A DNA stretch of 64,000 nt from Amycolatopsis pretoriensis (lineage in GTDB: Bacteria; Actinomycetota; Actinomycetes; Mycobacteriales; Pseudonocardiaceae). Under the pieces are notes generated by a model, which saw only the letters and a program-made list of their open reading frames with translations, was not told the DNA's origin and searched no databases. The DNA is taken from positions 220,067 through 284,066 of the forward strand of contig NZ_FNUJ01000013.1 in NCBI RefSeq assembly GCF_900107925.1, read 5' to 3'. The position numbers and the translations under genes are program-made. This document shows, in pieces, positions 32,689 through 41,504 of the stretch. How positions within the stretch are numbered: position 1 is the stretch's first letter; every line of letters starts with the position of its first letter.

Positions 32689-33192
32689 GTGGCCGATCGA
32701 TGGGAGTTCAGCCAGATCGCACAGGACCGTGCCGTCATCTGGCGGCGGGAAGCGTTCCTGATGTGCGGTGACTGGGCGCTGGCCGAAGACCTCGTGCAGA
32801 CGGCGTTGCTGCGTCTCTACACACGCTGGCAGCGCATCGACCCTGGCGGCGTCGATTCCTACGCCCGCCGGGTCATCGCCCGGCTGGCGATCGACGAGTC
32901 CCGCCGCCCCTACCGCCGCGCCGAGCTGCGCCACGAACTACCGGACACACCTGCCGCGAGCGCGGAGCACGCGGACGCACTCGACGTCCGCGCCGCCCTG
33001 CAGCAGGTGCCGCCACGGCAGCGTGCGGTCCTGGTGCTGCGGTACTTCAGCGACCTCACGAGCACTGAAGTCGCGAAGGTGCTGCGCATCTCCGAAGGCA
33101 CCGTGCGATCGCAGACCGCGCGCGGTCTCACCACACTCCGGCAGCTGCTCGGCGAACCCGCGACCGGCCCGGCCAAGGGGAGCACCCGATGA
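32689..33192 (+). CDS. SigE-type ECF RNA polymerase sigma factor
   Basis: A 167-residue protein from GTG 32689, chosen for the GAGAGGGG site at 32676-32683; in-frame ATGs lie at 32620 and 32638. Sigma region 2 is at about 10-70 (LMCGDWALAEDLVQTALLRL, YTRWQRI). Region 4 is at about 100-155 (PRQRAVLVLRYFSDLTSTEV, KVLRISEGTVRSQTARGL). It belongs to the actinobacterial SigE-like 50-bp-spaced ECF group. Its stop overlaps the next start (ATGA), so it is co-translated with a membrane protein that is the likely anti-sigma factor. Confidence 0.85.
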   Translation: MADRWEFSQIAQDRAVIWRREAFLMCGDWALAEDLVQTALLRLYTRWQRIDPGGVDSYARRVIARLAIDESRRPYRRAELRHELPDTPAASAEHADALDVRAALQQVPPRQRAVLVLRYFSDLTSTEVAKVLRISEGTVRSQTARGLTTLRQLLGEPATGPAKGSTR

Positions 33193-33746
33193 CCACCGAA
33201 GAAAAGGACCTGCTGGTCCGGGCACTCGGCGCCGACGAACCACCGTTGCAGCTGGACCTCGACGCTCTCGAGTCCCGAGGTCAGGCTCGCCGGCGGCGCC
33301 AGGCGCTGCTCGGCGTCGCTGCCGCTTTGGTCGGCGTTGCAGGAATTTCCGTTGGTGTGATGGTCGTCGCCGGCGGTCACAGCGCCGTCGACTCTGCCGC
33401 CCCGGGCAGCCCGCTCGCGCCGACCGAGCGGCAGATCGGCTACTGCTACCGCACCGCCGACATCGGCAGCACCGCACCGAACCAGCACATCGCGATCGGC
33501 GTCGGCGGCCGGGACGGTCGCGTCGACCTCACCGCCGACATCATGCAGATCTGCGTCGACAGCTGGCAGTCGAACGTCTACGACTTCCAGCCGCGTCAAC
33601 CAGGAGCCACCTCCTACCGGATCCCGCAGCTCGTCGCGTGCGTCCTCACTTCGAAGGCCGTCGGCGCTACCGAAGGTGCCGTGGGAGTGTTCCCGGGCAC
33701 CGCGAACACGTGCGCGGAGCTCGGCCTGCCGGTCGCGCAGCTGTGA
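33189..33746 (+). CDS. Membrane-anchored protein, probable anti-sigma partner
   Basis: A 185-residue protein. A cytoplasmic N-terminus of about 35 residues (ALGADEPPLQLDLDALESRG) precedes one membrane helix (about 38-62, ALLGVAAALVGVAGISVGVM). An extracytoplasmic domain with three cysteines (GYCYR, QICVDSW, LVACVLTS) follows. This is the shape of cognate anti-sigma or sensor proteins paired with SigE-type sigma factors. The ATGA overlap with the sigma gene supports a pair. No zinc-binding HxxxCxxC motif is present. Confidence 0.65.
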   Translation: MTTEEKDLLVRALGADEPPLQLDLDALESRGQARRRRQALLGVAAALVGVAGISVGVMVVAGGHSAVDSAAPGSPLAPTERQIGYCYRTADIGSTAPNQHIAIGVGGRDGRVDLTADIMQICVDSWQSNVYDFQPRQPGATSYRIPQLVACVLTSKAVGATEGAVGVFPGTANTCAELGLPVAQL

Positions 33747-33997
33747 TCCGCTGACCGGGACGCCGAACGAAACCTCTGATGGCAATGACCAATGCCAGAC
33801 CACCCTGCACTGAGCTTTCGGACAATCCTGGAGCAATACCGGCCGGCCGAACAGAGCGGCTCCTCGGACAAGTCGGGCTGCGACAACGGCAGCACGACCG
33901 CGGACATCTGGGGAACCGCCGGGCTCGTTTTGTCGAGCGTCGCCCGCAGCCGGACCGGCGTCACGTGCGCCGGTGCGGTCGCCGTGGGCGCGTTCCT

Positions 33998-34774
33998 TTA
34001 AGACTTGGCGAATTCGGTGACGAGGGCGTGCAGCTTCTCCGGCGTTTCCAGCTGCGGCAGGTGCCCGGCATCCTCGATCACGACGAACTTCGCGTCCGGC
34101 AAGGCATCGCTGTACGCCTTGCCGTGCTCGGGTGGCACGATCCGGTCCGCGCGGCCCCACACCACCAACGCCGGCGTCGTTGCGGCCGGCAGGCGGCCGA
34201 GCAACGTCGGGTCGGCCATTGTCGTGCCGCCGTAGACCTGCAAAGCCGCTCGGTTGGCGGCCATCGCCGCCTGGCGCTGTGGTGGCAACGTTGCCGGGTC
34301 GATGCGGAACGCGTCCGGGTTCGCGTAGCTCAGCTCGGCCACCTGGTCCATCGTGAGGCTGAAGAAGTCCGCGATCGGCGCCTGCGGGAGGTCCAGGCCG
34401 ACCGCGTCGACCAGCACCACCCCGGCGACCCGCGGGGAACCCAGCAGCGCCAGCTCCGCGGTGATCCACCCGCCGATCGAATTGCCGACCACCGTGACGC
34501 CGGACAGGTCCAGCTCGTCCAACAGCGTGGAGTACAGCTGGGCAAGCCCGCTCATGGTCGTCAAGGCTTCCGGCCGCTCAGTGCCCTCGAAACCGGGGTG
34601 GACCGGCACGAGCACCTGGAAACCGTCCGCGGCTAGGCGCTCGGCGAACGCAGTCACCGACGCCGGCCCCGCGCCGCCGTGCAGGAGCAGGAGCGGGCGG
34701 CCGGTGCCGTACTCGGTGTAGGTGACGTCGACCGGGCCGGAATCTTCGAGGTCGACGTGCTGGATGTCAGTCAT
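33998..34774 (-). CDS. Alpha/beta hydrolase
   Basis: A 258-residue protein. The catalytic set is Ser in GNSIGG, Asp in WGRADRIVP and His in AGHLPQLE; the oxyanion-side motif is HGGAGP. There is no signal peptide. The family covers esterases, haloperoxidase-like and dienelactone-like enzymes, and the substrate cannot be set. The start overlaps the cupin gene end (34767) by 8 bp, forming a two-gene operon that faces a TetR regulator at 35381. The neighbouring TetR probably controls it. Confidence 0.85.
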   Translation of the reverse strand: MTDIQHVDLEDSGPVDVTYTEYGTGRPLLLLHGGAGPASVTAFAERLAADGFQVLVPVHPGFEGTERPEALTTMSGLAQLYSTLLDELDLSGVTVVGNSIGGWITAELALLGSPRVAGVVLVDAVGLDLPQAPIADFFSLTMDQVAELSYANPDAFRIDPATLPPQRQAAMAANRAALQVYGGTTMADPTLLGRLPAATTPALVVWGRADRIVPPEHGKAYSDALPDAKFVVIEDAGHLPQLETPEKLHALVTEFAKS

Positions 34775-35240
34775 GGGTGTGCTCCTGGGGGTTGGGGACG
34801 GGCTCGGTGGCGTAGGCGCGCATGACCTCGGTCAGCGCTTCGGGTGTCGGCGTGCGGCCGCCGGCGATCAGGTCGCGCAGGTCCCGGAAGTAGTTGACGT
34901 ACAGGTCCGGGGTGAAGGTGTTCAGCATGACCGCGGGCTCGTCGCCGGGGTTCGCGAAGGTGTGCGGCGCCCCGGGCGGGACCATCACGAGCGTGCCCGC
35001 CGTCGCGTGGTGCTCGCGTGTGCCGACGGTGAAGGTCACCCGGCCGGACACGACGTAGAAGCCTTCGTCGTGCTGGGCGTGGCGGTGCTGCGGCGGCCCG
35101 GCGGTGTGCGGGGCGACGACGATCTCCGCCATGCCGAGCCGGTGTTCGGTGGTGCTGCCGTCCTCCAGGATCCGCACCCTCGTGGTGCCGATGCCGATCG
35201 ACTCGCCGTCATCCGGTCCGACGACCGATACGTCCGCCAT
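34767..35240 (-). CDS. Cupin-domain protein
   Basis: A 157-residue protein. The cupin metal motif 1 is in PPQHRHAQHDEGFYVVSGRV (His, His, Glu) and motif 2 in PPGAPHTFANPGDEPA (His). It is probably a small metal-binding isomerase, dioxygenase or sensor. It is the first gene of the operon with the hydrolase, divergent from the TetR gene. The intergenic region holds a candidate operator. Confidence 0.8.
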   Translation of the reverse strand: MADVSVVGPDDGESIGIGTTRVRILEDGSTTEHRLGMAEIVVAPHTAGPPQHRHAQHDEGFYVVSGRVTFTVGTREHHATAGTLVMVPPGAPHTFANPGDEPAVMLNTFTPDLYVNYFRDLRDLIAGGRTPTPEALTEVMRAYATEPVPNPQEHTHD

Positions 35241-35281
35241 GCCGCGCTCCTAGTCCGGGGATCCGACACCAACCTACTTAC

Positions 35282-35309
35282 GAGAGTTCACTCGCGCAAG
35301 TAGACTCTC
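35282..35309. promoter_or_regulatory. Inverted repeat between cupin operon and TetR gene
   Basis: GAGAGT (35282-35287) and ACTCTC (35304-35309) form an inverted repeat with a 16-bp spacer. It lies in the 140-bp gap between the divergent cupin (start 35240) and TetR (start 35381) genes. It is a plausible TetR operator. The half-site is short. Confidence 0.45.
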
Positions 35310-35380
35310 ACTAGTGGTCCGGCGGACGGCGGCGGGCCCGAGGGAGAATCGGACGCGAGCGCCGGGAGAACAGGAGCGGG

Positions 35381-36013
35381 ATGCCCACGACCAGCAAACG
35401 CGACCGGGTCAGCCGGGCCGAGCAGAAAGCGCGGACCCGCGCCGCGATCGTCGACGCGTGCCGCACGCTGATCGCCTCCGGCCGCATGCTGACCATGCCC
35501 GAGGTCGCCGAGCTGGCCGGCGTCTCGGAAGCGACCGCCTACCGCCACTTCTCGGAGATCGTGGAGCTGATCAACGCCGCGCTGGTCGGCATGTGGCCGA
35601 CCCCCGCCGAGGCGCTCGAGCCGGTCGCGGGCAGCACCGACCCGGCGGACCGGCTGGAGTTCGCCACCGAGGTCCTGCTGCGGCGGGTGGTCGCCTACCA
35701 GGGGTCCGTCCGCGCGGTGATCGCCGCGACGGTCGTCAACCCGCCCCGCGCGCGAGCCCGGCCCGGCTTCCGCTTCGGGCTCATCGACGAGGCACTGGAC
35801 CCGGTCGTGCCGACGAGGAACGGGAGCCGGCTGGCCCAGCTCAAGCAGGACCTCGCGGCCGTCGTCAGCGCCGACGCGTTCTTCTCCCTCACCGACCTCT
35901 GCGGCCTCGACACCGAAGCGGCGATCGCCAGCCTCCGGCGCACGGCACGGACGCTGGTGACGGCCGCTTTGCCCGAACTCACGGAGGACCGCGGTGACGC
36001 GGCACCCGGGTGA
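35381..36013 (+). CDS. TetR-family transcriptional regulator
   Basis: A 210-residue protein. The HTH is at about 20-65: ARTRAAIVDACRTLIASGRM, then EVAELAGVSEATAYRHFSEI. The ligand-binding half is helical and has no recognisable effector class. The divergent cupin-hydrolase operon is the natural target. The start at ATG 35381 is preceded by GGAGCGGG. Confidence 0.9.
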   Translation: MPTTSKRDRVSRAEQKARTRAAIVDACRTLIASGRMLTMPEVAELAGVSEATAYRHFSEIVELINAALVGMWPTPAEALEPVAGSTDPADRLEFATEVLLRRVVAYQGSVRAVIAATVVNPPRARARPGFRFGLIDEALDPVVPTRNGSRLAQLKQDLAAVVSADAFFSLTDLCGLDTEAAIASLRRTARTLVTAALPELTEDRGDAAPG

Positions 36014-36136
36014 ACCGGCTTGCGGCGCAACGGACGAGCCCGCTGAGACCACCGGACGCTGCTTCGCGGTGCGGCGCGCGTGGCCGGTCCCGCGGAGTTG
36101 ACGTCGACGGGCAGCCGACGAGCGCGGGAGGTCACC

Positions 36137-36319
36137 GTGGCCGGGAAGTTCGAGGTCTACCAGGACAAGGCGGGCAAGTACCGCTTCCGCCTCAAGGCCG
36201 GCAACGGCGAAGTCGTCGCTTCCGGCGAAGCCTACGAGAGCAAGGCAAGCGCCCGGGCGGGGTGCGAGGCGGTGCAGCGGGCCGCCGCGGGAGCGGCGAT
36301 CGTCGAGACGGACTCCTGA
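36137..36319 (+). CDS. YegP-family (DUF1508) small protein
   Basis: A 60-residue protein from GTG 36137 with GGGAGGT just upstream; the longer frame start has no ribosome site. It has the DUF1508 signature: FEVYQDKAGKYRFRLKAGNG and ASGEAYESKASARAGCEAVQ. YegP proteins are small dimers of unknown function found in many bacteria, usually with two repeats; this one has one. Confidence 0.85.
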   Translation: MAGKFEVYQDKAGKYRFRLKAGNGEVVASGEAYESKASARAGCEAVQRAAAGAAIVETDS

Positions 36320-36365
36320 TTCCGGGACCGGCCGGAACCGGAACGGGCGCCTGACCGACTATCTG

Positions 36366-37097
36366 GTGGTGGACTGCGCAGTTTTCCGGGAATCGCTCTC
36401 CGCCGCGCTCGACGGCGAGCCCGGCCCCGTGCCCGAAGCCGAAGTGGAGCGTCACCTCGGCGGGTGTTCCGCGTGCCGGGCCTGGCAGGAGCAGGCCGCC
36501 CGGCTGCGCCGGTCGATGGTGCGGCAGGCACCGGCGGTGCCCGACCTCACGGCCGCGATCCTCGCCACCGCACCGCCGCCGGCGCGCGAGAAGTGGGCGG
36601 CACGGGTCGCGCTCGCCCTCGTCGGGCTCGTCCAGTCCGGGCTGGGGTTCGCGGAATTCCTCGTGCCCGGCGACGGCCACGCCGGGCACACCGGCGCCCT
36701 GCCCGCGATCCACCTGAGCAACGAGAGCGCGGCCTGGAACCTCGCGCTGGGCATCGGATTGCTGTGGGCCGCCCTGCGTCCGCGCGCGGCGGGAGCGCAA
36801 CTGCCGTTGTTCGGCGGCTTCGCGCTCGTGCTCGGCGTGGTCTCCGCGGTCGACCTCTCCGACGGCGAAGTGGGCGCCGGCCGGCTGCTCACCCACGGCT
36901 TCCTGGTCGTCGGAATCGTGTTGATGGTGCTGGTGCACCGGGAACACCGCCGCCGGCCCGCCCCGGCACCGGTCAGCGCCGACGCGCTGGACAACGGCGA
37001 CGACGTCCGGCTCCCGGAGCACGACGCGCCGGCGTCGCTCGCGCCCGTCCGCCCGCGCTTCCCGCGGCGGCCGGCCGGCCGCCACCGCGCGGCCTGA
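36366..37097 (+). CDS. Membrane protein with anti-sigma zinc-finger-like N-terminus
   Basis: A 243-residue protein (GTG start). The N-terminal 45 residues have the zf-HC2 pattern, with a Cys near the start (VDCAVFRESL) and HLGGCSACRAW, which binds sigma factors in ZAS proteins. Five or six hydrophobic helices follow (for example WAARVALALVGLVQSG, LALGIGLLWAALRP and LLTHGFLVVGIVLMVLV). The C-terminal tail is Pro/Arg-rich. The membrane part resembles small uncharacterised actinobacterial proteins sitting next to copper or heme genes. No sigma factor is adjacent. Confidence 0.65.
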   Translation: MVDCAVFRESLSAALDGEPGPVPEAEVERHLGGCSACRAWQEQAARLRRSMVRQAPAVPDLTAAILATAPPPAREKWAARVALALVGLVQSGLGFAEFLVPGDGHAGHTGALPAIHLSNESAAWNLALGIGLLWAALRPRAAGAQLPLFGGFALVLGVVSAVDLSDGEVGAGRLLTHGFLVVGIVLMVLVHREHRRRPAPAPVSADALDNGDDVRLPEHDAPASLAPVRPRFPRRPAGRHRAA

Positions 37098-37158
37098 GGC
37101 CGGCCGCGGGCGCCACCCCTTCCCCGATCCCGTTTCCCCGGCTACCATTTCGGCTCAC

Positions 37159-37172
37159 TGGGAGCGCTCCCA
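37159..37172. promoter_or_regulatory. CebR-type operator (TGGGAGCGCTCCCA)
   Basis: A perfect 14-bp palindrome identical to the CebR box of Streptomyces cello-oligosaccharide regulation. It lies 56 bp before the start of the cellulase gene. CebR represses cellulase genes until cellobiose or cellotriose is bound. It implies a CebR-like LacI repressor elsewhere in the genome. Confidence 0.92.
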
Positions 37173-37227
37173 GTCGTCTCGGGCGCGGCGATGACGTCAC
37201 TTCACAGTCGTTCGAAGGAGAACGTGC

Positions 37228-38565
37228 ATGCGAAGCAGGACAGTGGCCGCCGGGGTGCTGGCCGCCCTCGCCGGGAGCGTGGTCGTCGTCGGCACCGGCG
37301 CCGAAGCCGCCGGGTCGCCCTTCTACGTCGACCCCACCACCAACGCCGCCCAGTGGGTCGCCGCCAACCCCGGGGACTCGCGCGCCGCCGTCATCCGGGA
37401 CCGGATCGCCGCCGTGCCGCAGGCCAAGTGGTTCACCACCACCAACACCTCGGCCGTGCGCGGCGAAGTGGACGCCTACGCCGGGGCCGCGGCCGCCGCC
37501 GGGAAGATCCCCATCCTGGTCGTCTACGACATCCCCAACCGCGACTGCGGGGGCGCGAGCGGCGGCGGGGCGCCGTCGCACGATGCCTACCGGGCCTGGA
37601 TCGACCAGGTCGCCGCCGGCCTGGCCGGGCGGTCCGCGGCCATCGTGCTCGAACCCGACGTGCTCGCGCTCATGACGAACTGCCAGAGCGGCGACCAGCA
37701 GAGCCAGACCACCGCGTCGATCGCCTACGCGGGCAAACGCCTCAAAGCCGCGTCCTCCCAGGTGAAGGTGTACTTCGACATCGGGCACTCCGCCTGGCTT
37801 TCCGCGGGTGACGCCGCCGCGCGGCTGCGGGCCGCGGACGTGTCGAACAGCGCCGACGGCATCTCCACCAACGTCTCCAACTACCGCGCGACCGCCGACG
37901 AAGTCGCCTACGACAAAGCGGTTCTCGGCCAGCTCGGCGACTCGCGGCTGAAGGCCGTGGTCGACACCAGCCGCAACGGCAACGGGCCGCAGGGCAGCGA
38001 GTGGTGCGACCCCGCCGGACGCGCGATCGGCACCGCCAGCACCGACCAGACCGGCGACAGCGCGATCGCCGCGTTCCTCTGGGTCAAGCCGCCGGGCGAG
38101 GCGGACGGCTGCCTCGCCGCCGCCGGCCAGTTCGTGCCCCAGCGGGCCTACGACCTCGCCGTCGCCGCCGGGCCGGTCCCGACCACCACCCCCACGACGC
38201 CGACGACGCCGACGACGCCGACCACCACGCCCACCAGCAGCACCCCGCAGCCCACCGGTGGGTGCACGGTGACGCACCGCGTGGTCAGCACGTGGTCGAC
38301 GGGGTACACCGGCGAGATCGTCCTCGAAAACCGCGGCGCGCCGGTCACCCGGTGGACGCTCACCTTCTCCGCGCCCGGGGTGACCGTCAGCCAGGGCTGG
38401 AATGGAACCTGGACCGACACCGGTGACGTCGTCAAGGTCGACAACGCCGCCTGGAACGGCACTCTCGCCACCAACGCGACCGCCACGATCGGCTACAACG
38501 CGAGCTACACCGGTTCGGCACCGCCGTTCCAGGCCCCGACGCTCAACGGGACGTCCTGCAGCTGA
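37228..38565 (+). CDS. Secreted GH6 cellulase with C-terminal CBM2
   Basis: A 445-residue protein. The signal peptide ends at about 27. The GH6 catalytic domain (about 28-315) shows VVYDIPNRDC, IVLEPDVLAL, VYFDIGHSAWL, VVDTSRNGNGP, and WVKPPGEADG, which are the family signatures with the catalytic Asp residues. A Pro/Thr linker (about 322-345) follows. CBM2 (about 347-445) has the three exposed Trp (STWSTGY, SQGWNG, AAWNGT) and a Cys pair. It hydrolyses beta-1,4-glucan, as endoglucanase or cellobiohydrolase. A CebR operator controls it. The compact catalytic domain suggests an endoglucanase. Confidence 0.95.
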   Translation: MRSRTVAAGVLAALAGSVVVVGTGAEAAGSPFYVDPTTNAAQWVAANPGDSRAAVIRDRIAAVPQAKWFTTTNTSAVRGEVDAYAGAAAAAGKIPILVVYDIPNRDCGGASGGGAPSHDAYRAWIDQVAAGLAGRSAAIVLEPDVLALMTNCQSGDQQSQTTASIAYAGKRLKAASSQVKVYFDIGHSAWLSAGDAAARLRAADVSNSADGISTNVSNYRATADEVAYDKAVLGQLGDSRLKAVVDTSRNGNGPQGSEWCDPAGRAIGTASTDQTGDSAIAAFLWVKPPGEADGCLAAAGQFVPQRAYDLAVAAGPVPTTTPTTPTTPTTPTTTPTSSTPQPTGGCTVTHRVVSTWSTGYTGEIVLENRGAPVTRWTLTFSAPGVTVSQGWNGTWTDTGDVVKVDNAAWNGTLATNATATIGYNASYTGSAPPFQAPTLNGTSCS

Positions 38566-39528
38566 TCACCGAGCCGCGCGGGCGGCCCGAGCGGCCAGGT
38601 CCGCGAAGGCCGTCCGCAGCTCGGGTGGACCCACGACTTCGAGGTCGGCGTCGAACCGCGCCAGGCTCGCGGCCAGCGCGGCCCACGACCAGGACCCCGT
38701 CCGCAGCCGGGTCTTCCCCGGCGCGACCTCCTCGGCGACGCCGTCCCCGGCGAACGGCGCGACCGCGGCGAGCGGCAGGTCGAGGGCCACTTCGCCCCGG
38801 CACGGCCAGGCGTCGGCGGTGGCGGACCCCTTGAACCGGGCGGCGAGGAACGTCCCGACGTCGCCGCCCGGTACCTCCCGCGGCGTGAACCGCGGGCCGT
38901 TCGGTACGCGCAGCGCCATCCGGTCGGCGCGGTAGGTGCGCCAGTCCTCGCGCCCGGCGTCCCAGCCGACCAGGTACCAGCGGCCGTTGCGGACCACGAG
39001 GTGGTGCGGCTGCACCTGGCGCCGGCGCGGCGGATCCCCGTAGTCGAACCGCACTTCCTCGGTGGCCCGGATCGCCGAGCTGAGCGCGAGCAGCACGTCG
39101 GTGCCGACCTGCGTCGAACGCCGGTCCGCGGTGATTTCGAGCTGGTCGACGCGCTGCCGCAGGCGGGACGGCATGACCTGGCGGACCGTGGCCAGCGCCC
39201 GGGCGGCGGCCTCCTCGATGCCCGCGCCGGTCCCGACCGCGATCCGCAGCGCCACCGCGAGCGCGACCGCCTGCTCTTCGTCGAACAGCAGCGGCGGCAT
39301 CTGCCGGCCGGCTTCGAGCCGGTAGCCACCGTCCGGTCCCTTGACCGCCTGGACGGGGTAGCCGAGCTCGCGCAGCCGGTCGACGTCCCGGCGCACGGTC
39401 CGTTCACTCACGCCCAGCCGGCCGGCGAGCAGCGCGCCGGGCCAGTCCCGGCGGACCTGCAGCAGGGACAGCAGCGAGAGCAGACGACCCGAGGTCGCCG
39501 TCGAAGAGGCGGTCGGCACGTCTTCCAT
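38566..39528 (-). CDS. HTH-WYL transcriptional regulator
   Basis: A 320-residue protein from ATG 39528. The N-terminal DeoR-like HTH covers about 12-65 (LLQVRRDWPGALLAGRLGVS, ERTVRRDVDRLREL). The WYL domain covers about 140-220 (HHLVVRNGRWYLVGWDAGRE). A WCX-type C-terminal extension completes it. WYL domains bind nucleic acids or nucleotides. It converges on the cellulase gene with no gap and is divergent from the VOC-family gene at 39611, its likely target. Confidence 0.9.
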   Translation of the reverse strand: MEDVPTASSTATSGRLLSLLSLLQVRRDWPGALLAGRLGVSERTVRRDVDRLRELGYPVQAVKGPDGGYRLEAGRQMPPLLFDEEQAVALAVALRIAVGTGAGIEEAAARALATVRQVMPSRLRQRVDQLEITADRRSTQVGTDVLLALSSAIRATEEVRFDYGDPPRRRQVQPHHLVVRNGRWYLVGWDAGREDWRTYRADRMALRVPNGPRFTPREVPGGDVGTFLAARFKGSATADAWPCRGEVALDLPLAAVAPFAGDGVAEEVAPGKTRLRTGSWSWAALAASLARFDADLEVVGPPELRTAFADLAARAARAAR

Positions 39529-39610
39529 GGTGCCACGAGAAGCGGACGTTCCCTGACCGCTACTGCTGACAGTGTGGCTCTCGTCGGACCACCACTCGCA
39601 AAGGAACACC

Positions 39611-40066
39611 ATGTCTCTCACCACTTCCGCCCACCTCAACTTCACCGGCCAGGCCCGGGCGGCCCTCGAGTTCTACGCGTCGGTCTTCGGCGGCCAGGCC
39701 ACCGTCGTCACCTACGGCGACTTCGGGATGCCCGCCGAGCTGCCCGACGCGGGCAAGGTGGTCTTCGGCCAGGTCACCGCGGACAACGGCTTCCGGGTGC
39801 TGGCCTACGACGTCCCGGGCACCGACGGGCCGGCCACCCCGGGCGCGCCGACGACCCGCCGGGAGAACGGCACCACGATCACGAAGGAACCGTTCTTCCT
39901 GTCGGTCCGCGGGGAGACCGTCGACGAGGTCGCGCCGTTGTGGAAGGGGCTCGCCGAGGGGGCGACGGTCATCGAGGAGTTCGGCCCGGCCCCGTGGGCG
40001 CCCGCGTTCGGCATGCTGGCCGACCGGTTCGGCGTCACGTGGATCGTCGACGTCGCCCAGGGCTGA
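39611..40066 (+). CDS. VOC-superfamily (PhnB-like glyoxalase fold) protein
   Basis: A 151-residue protein. The fold signature is HLNFTGQARAALEFYASVFG at the start and FGMLADRFGVTWIVDV at the end, typical of the PhnB-like group (DinB/3-demethylubiquinone-type VOC). These proteins often bind a metal and small ligands; most lack a known reaction. It is divergent from the WYL regulator with an 80-bp gap. Confidence 0.85.
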   Translation: MSLTTSAHLNFTGQARAALEFYASVFGGQATVVTYGDFGMPAELPDAGKVVFGQVTADNGFRVLAYDVPGTDGPATPGAPTTRRENGTTITKEPFFLSVRGETVDEVAPLWKGLAEGATVIEEFGPAPWAPAFGMLADRFGVTWIVDVAQG

Positions 40067-40112
40067 GCCGCCTCGCGGTGGGGCGCGAGCCGCGTCCCAC
40101 CGCGACCGACCG

Positions 40113-41120
40113 TTGGAGAAAGCTTTGCAAACCCGTCCCCTGGGCCGGACCGGCATCCAGGTCAGCACCTACACGCTCGGCACGATGATGTTCGGGCCGT
40201 ACGGCAACCCCGATCCCGACGCGTGCGTCCGCATCGTCCACCGCGCCCTCGACCACGGCATCACCACCATCGACACCGCCGACGTCTACGGCGGCGACGG
40301 CGAGAGTGAGCGGATCGTCGGCCGGGCCCTGCGCGGCCGCCGCGACGACGTGGTCCTGGCGACCAAGGGCAACGGCCCGATGGGTGCCGGCCCGAACCGG
40401 CGCGGCAACTCGCGGCGCTGGATCGTCTCCGCCGTCGAAGGGTCGTTGCGCCGCCTCGGCGTCGACCACCTCGACCTCTACCAGCTGCACCACCCCGAGC
40501 CCGGCACCGACATCGAGGAGCCGCTGAGCGCGTTGACCGACCTGCTGCGCGCGGGGAAGGTGCGCGCCATCGGGCATTCCAACCTGCCGGCGTCCGACAT
40601 CGTCGAGGCGCAGTGGGTGGCGGAACGGCGTGGCCTGGCACGGTTCCGCACCGAGCAGCTGCACTACTCGATCCTCAACCGCGGAGCCGAACGGGAAATC
40701 CTGCCCGTCTGCCAACGCCACGGCCTGGGCGTGCTCGTGTGGAGCCCGTTGTCGATGGGCCTGCTTTCCGGCCGGTACCGCAGAGAAACGGCCTCGGCCG
40801 GGCGCCTGCACTGGGTGCCGCGGCACCTGACCGACCAGCGCAAGCTCGACGCCGTCGAAGCGCTCGTTCCCCTGGCCGACGGGGCCGGGATTCCCCTGCG
40901 GCACCTGGCGTTGGCGTTCGTCACCGCGCACCCGGGAGTCGCCTCGGCGATCATCGGGCCCCGCACCGAGGAGCAGCTGGACGACCTGGTCGCGGGCGCC
41001 GGCGCGGCGATCGGGGACGACCTGCTCGACCGGATCGACGAGGTCGTCCCGCCCGGCACCGACCTCGGCCCGATCGACGTCGCCTGCGAACCGCCGCACC
41101 TGCGCCGGGCCCCGGGCTGA
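40113..41120 (+). CDS. Aldo/keto reductase
   Basis: A 335-residue protein; TTG 40113 is used, and a second TTG at 40125 is possible. The AKR motifs are TIDTADVYGGDGESERIVG (catalytic Asp and Tyr), LATKGNG (Lys), YQLHHPEP (His) and an NADPH-site AIIGPRTEEQLDD. The enzyme reduces carbonyls with NADPH. It follows the VOC gene by 46 bp and may be in the same operon. Confidence 0.9.
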   Translation: MEKALQTRPLGRTGIQVSTYTLGTMMFGPYGNPDPDACVRIVHRALDHGITTIDTADVYGGDGESERIVGRALRGRRDDVVLATKGNGPMGAGPNRRGNSRRWIVSAVEGSLRRLGVDHLDLYQLHHPEPGTDIEEPLSALTDLLRAGKVRAIGHSNLPASDIVEAQWVAERRGLARFRTEQLHYSILNRGAEREILPVCQRHGLGVLVWSPLSMGLLSGRYRRETASAGRLHWVPRHLTDQRKLDAVEALVPLADGAGIPLRHLALAFVTAHPGVASAIIGPRTEEQLDDLVAGAGAAIGDDLLDRIDEVVPPGTDLGPIDVACEPPHLRRAPG

Positions 41121-41154
41121 TGCGCCCGGCCCCGGCGCTTGGCAGACTGTCGGC

Positions 41155-41502
41155 ATGGCCGAAATCGAGGGTATCGACGTCACCGCCGCGCCGAGCGGGA
41201 CCGGCTGCGCGGAATGCCTCGCCGCCGAGGGGTGGTGGGTGCACCTGCGGCGCTGCGCCCAGTGCGGCCACATCGGGTGCTGTGACAGCTCGCCCGCGCA
41301 GCACGCGACCGCGCACTACAAGGCGACCGGGCACCCGCTCATCCGCAGCTTCGAACCGGGCGAGGACTGGTTCTACAGCTTCGAGACGGGCGAGGCCTAC
41401 GACGGCCCCGCGCTGGCGCCGCCGGAGCACCGGCCGGACACGCAGCCGGTCCCCGGGCCCGAGGGCCGCGTGCCGGACGACTGGCAGACGCACATCCACT
41501 AG
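41155..41502 (+). CDS. UBP-type zinc-finger protein
   Basis: A 115-residue protein. The ZnF-UBP pattern has GCAECLAAEGWWVHLRRCAQ, CGHIGCCDSSPAQHATAHYK and GHPLIRSFEPGEDWFYSFET. In eukaryotes this finger binds the ubiquitin C-terminus. In actinobacteria it is a stand-alone protein of unknown role, often near redox genes. Confidence 0.9.
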   Translation: MAEIEGIDVTAAPSGTGCAECLAAEGWWVHLRRCAQCGHIGCCDSSPAQHATAHYKATGHPLIRSFEPGEDWFYSFETGEAYDGPALAPPEHRPDTQPVPGPEGRVPDDWQTHIH

Positions 41503-41504
41503 CG

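Noticed and set aside
33792..34001. A 69-codon plus-strand ORF between the sigma operon and the hydrolase
   Set aside because: No ribosome site, no motif, and it overlaps the end of the hydrolase gene.
38180..38245. Short tandem repeats of ACGCCGACG type, possible CRISPR or VNTR
   Set aside because: These encode the Pro/Thr linker of the cellulase; unit length is 9 bp with no spacers.
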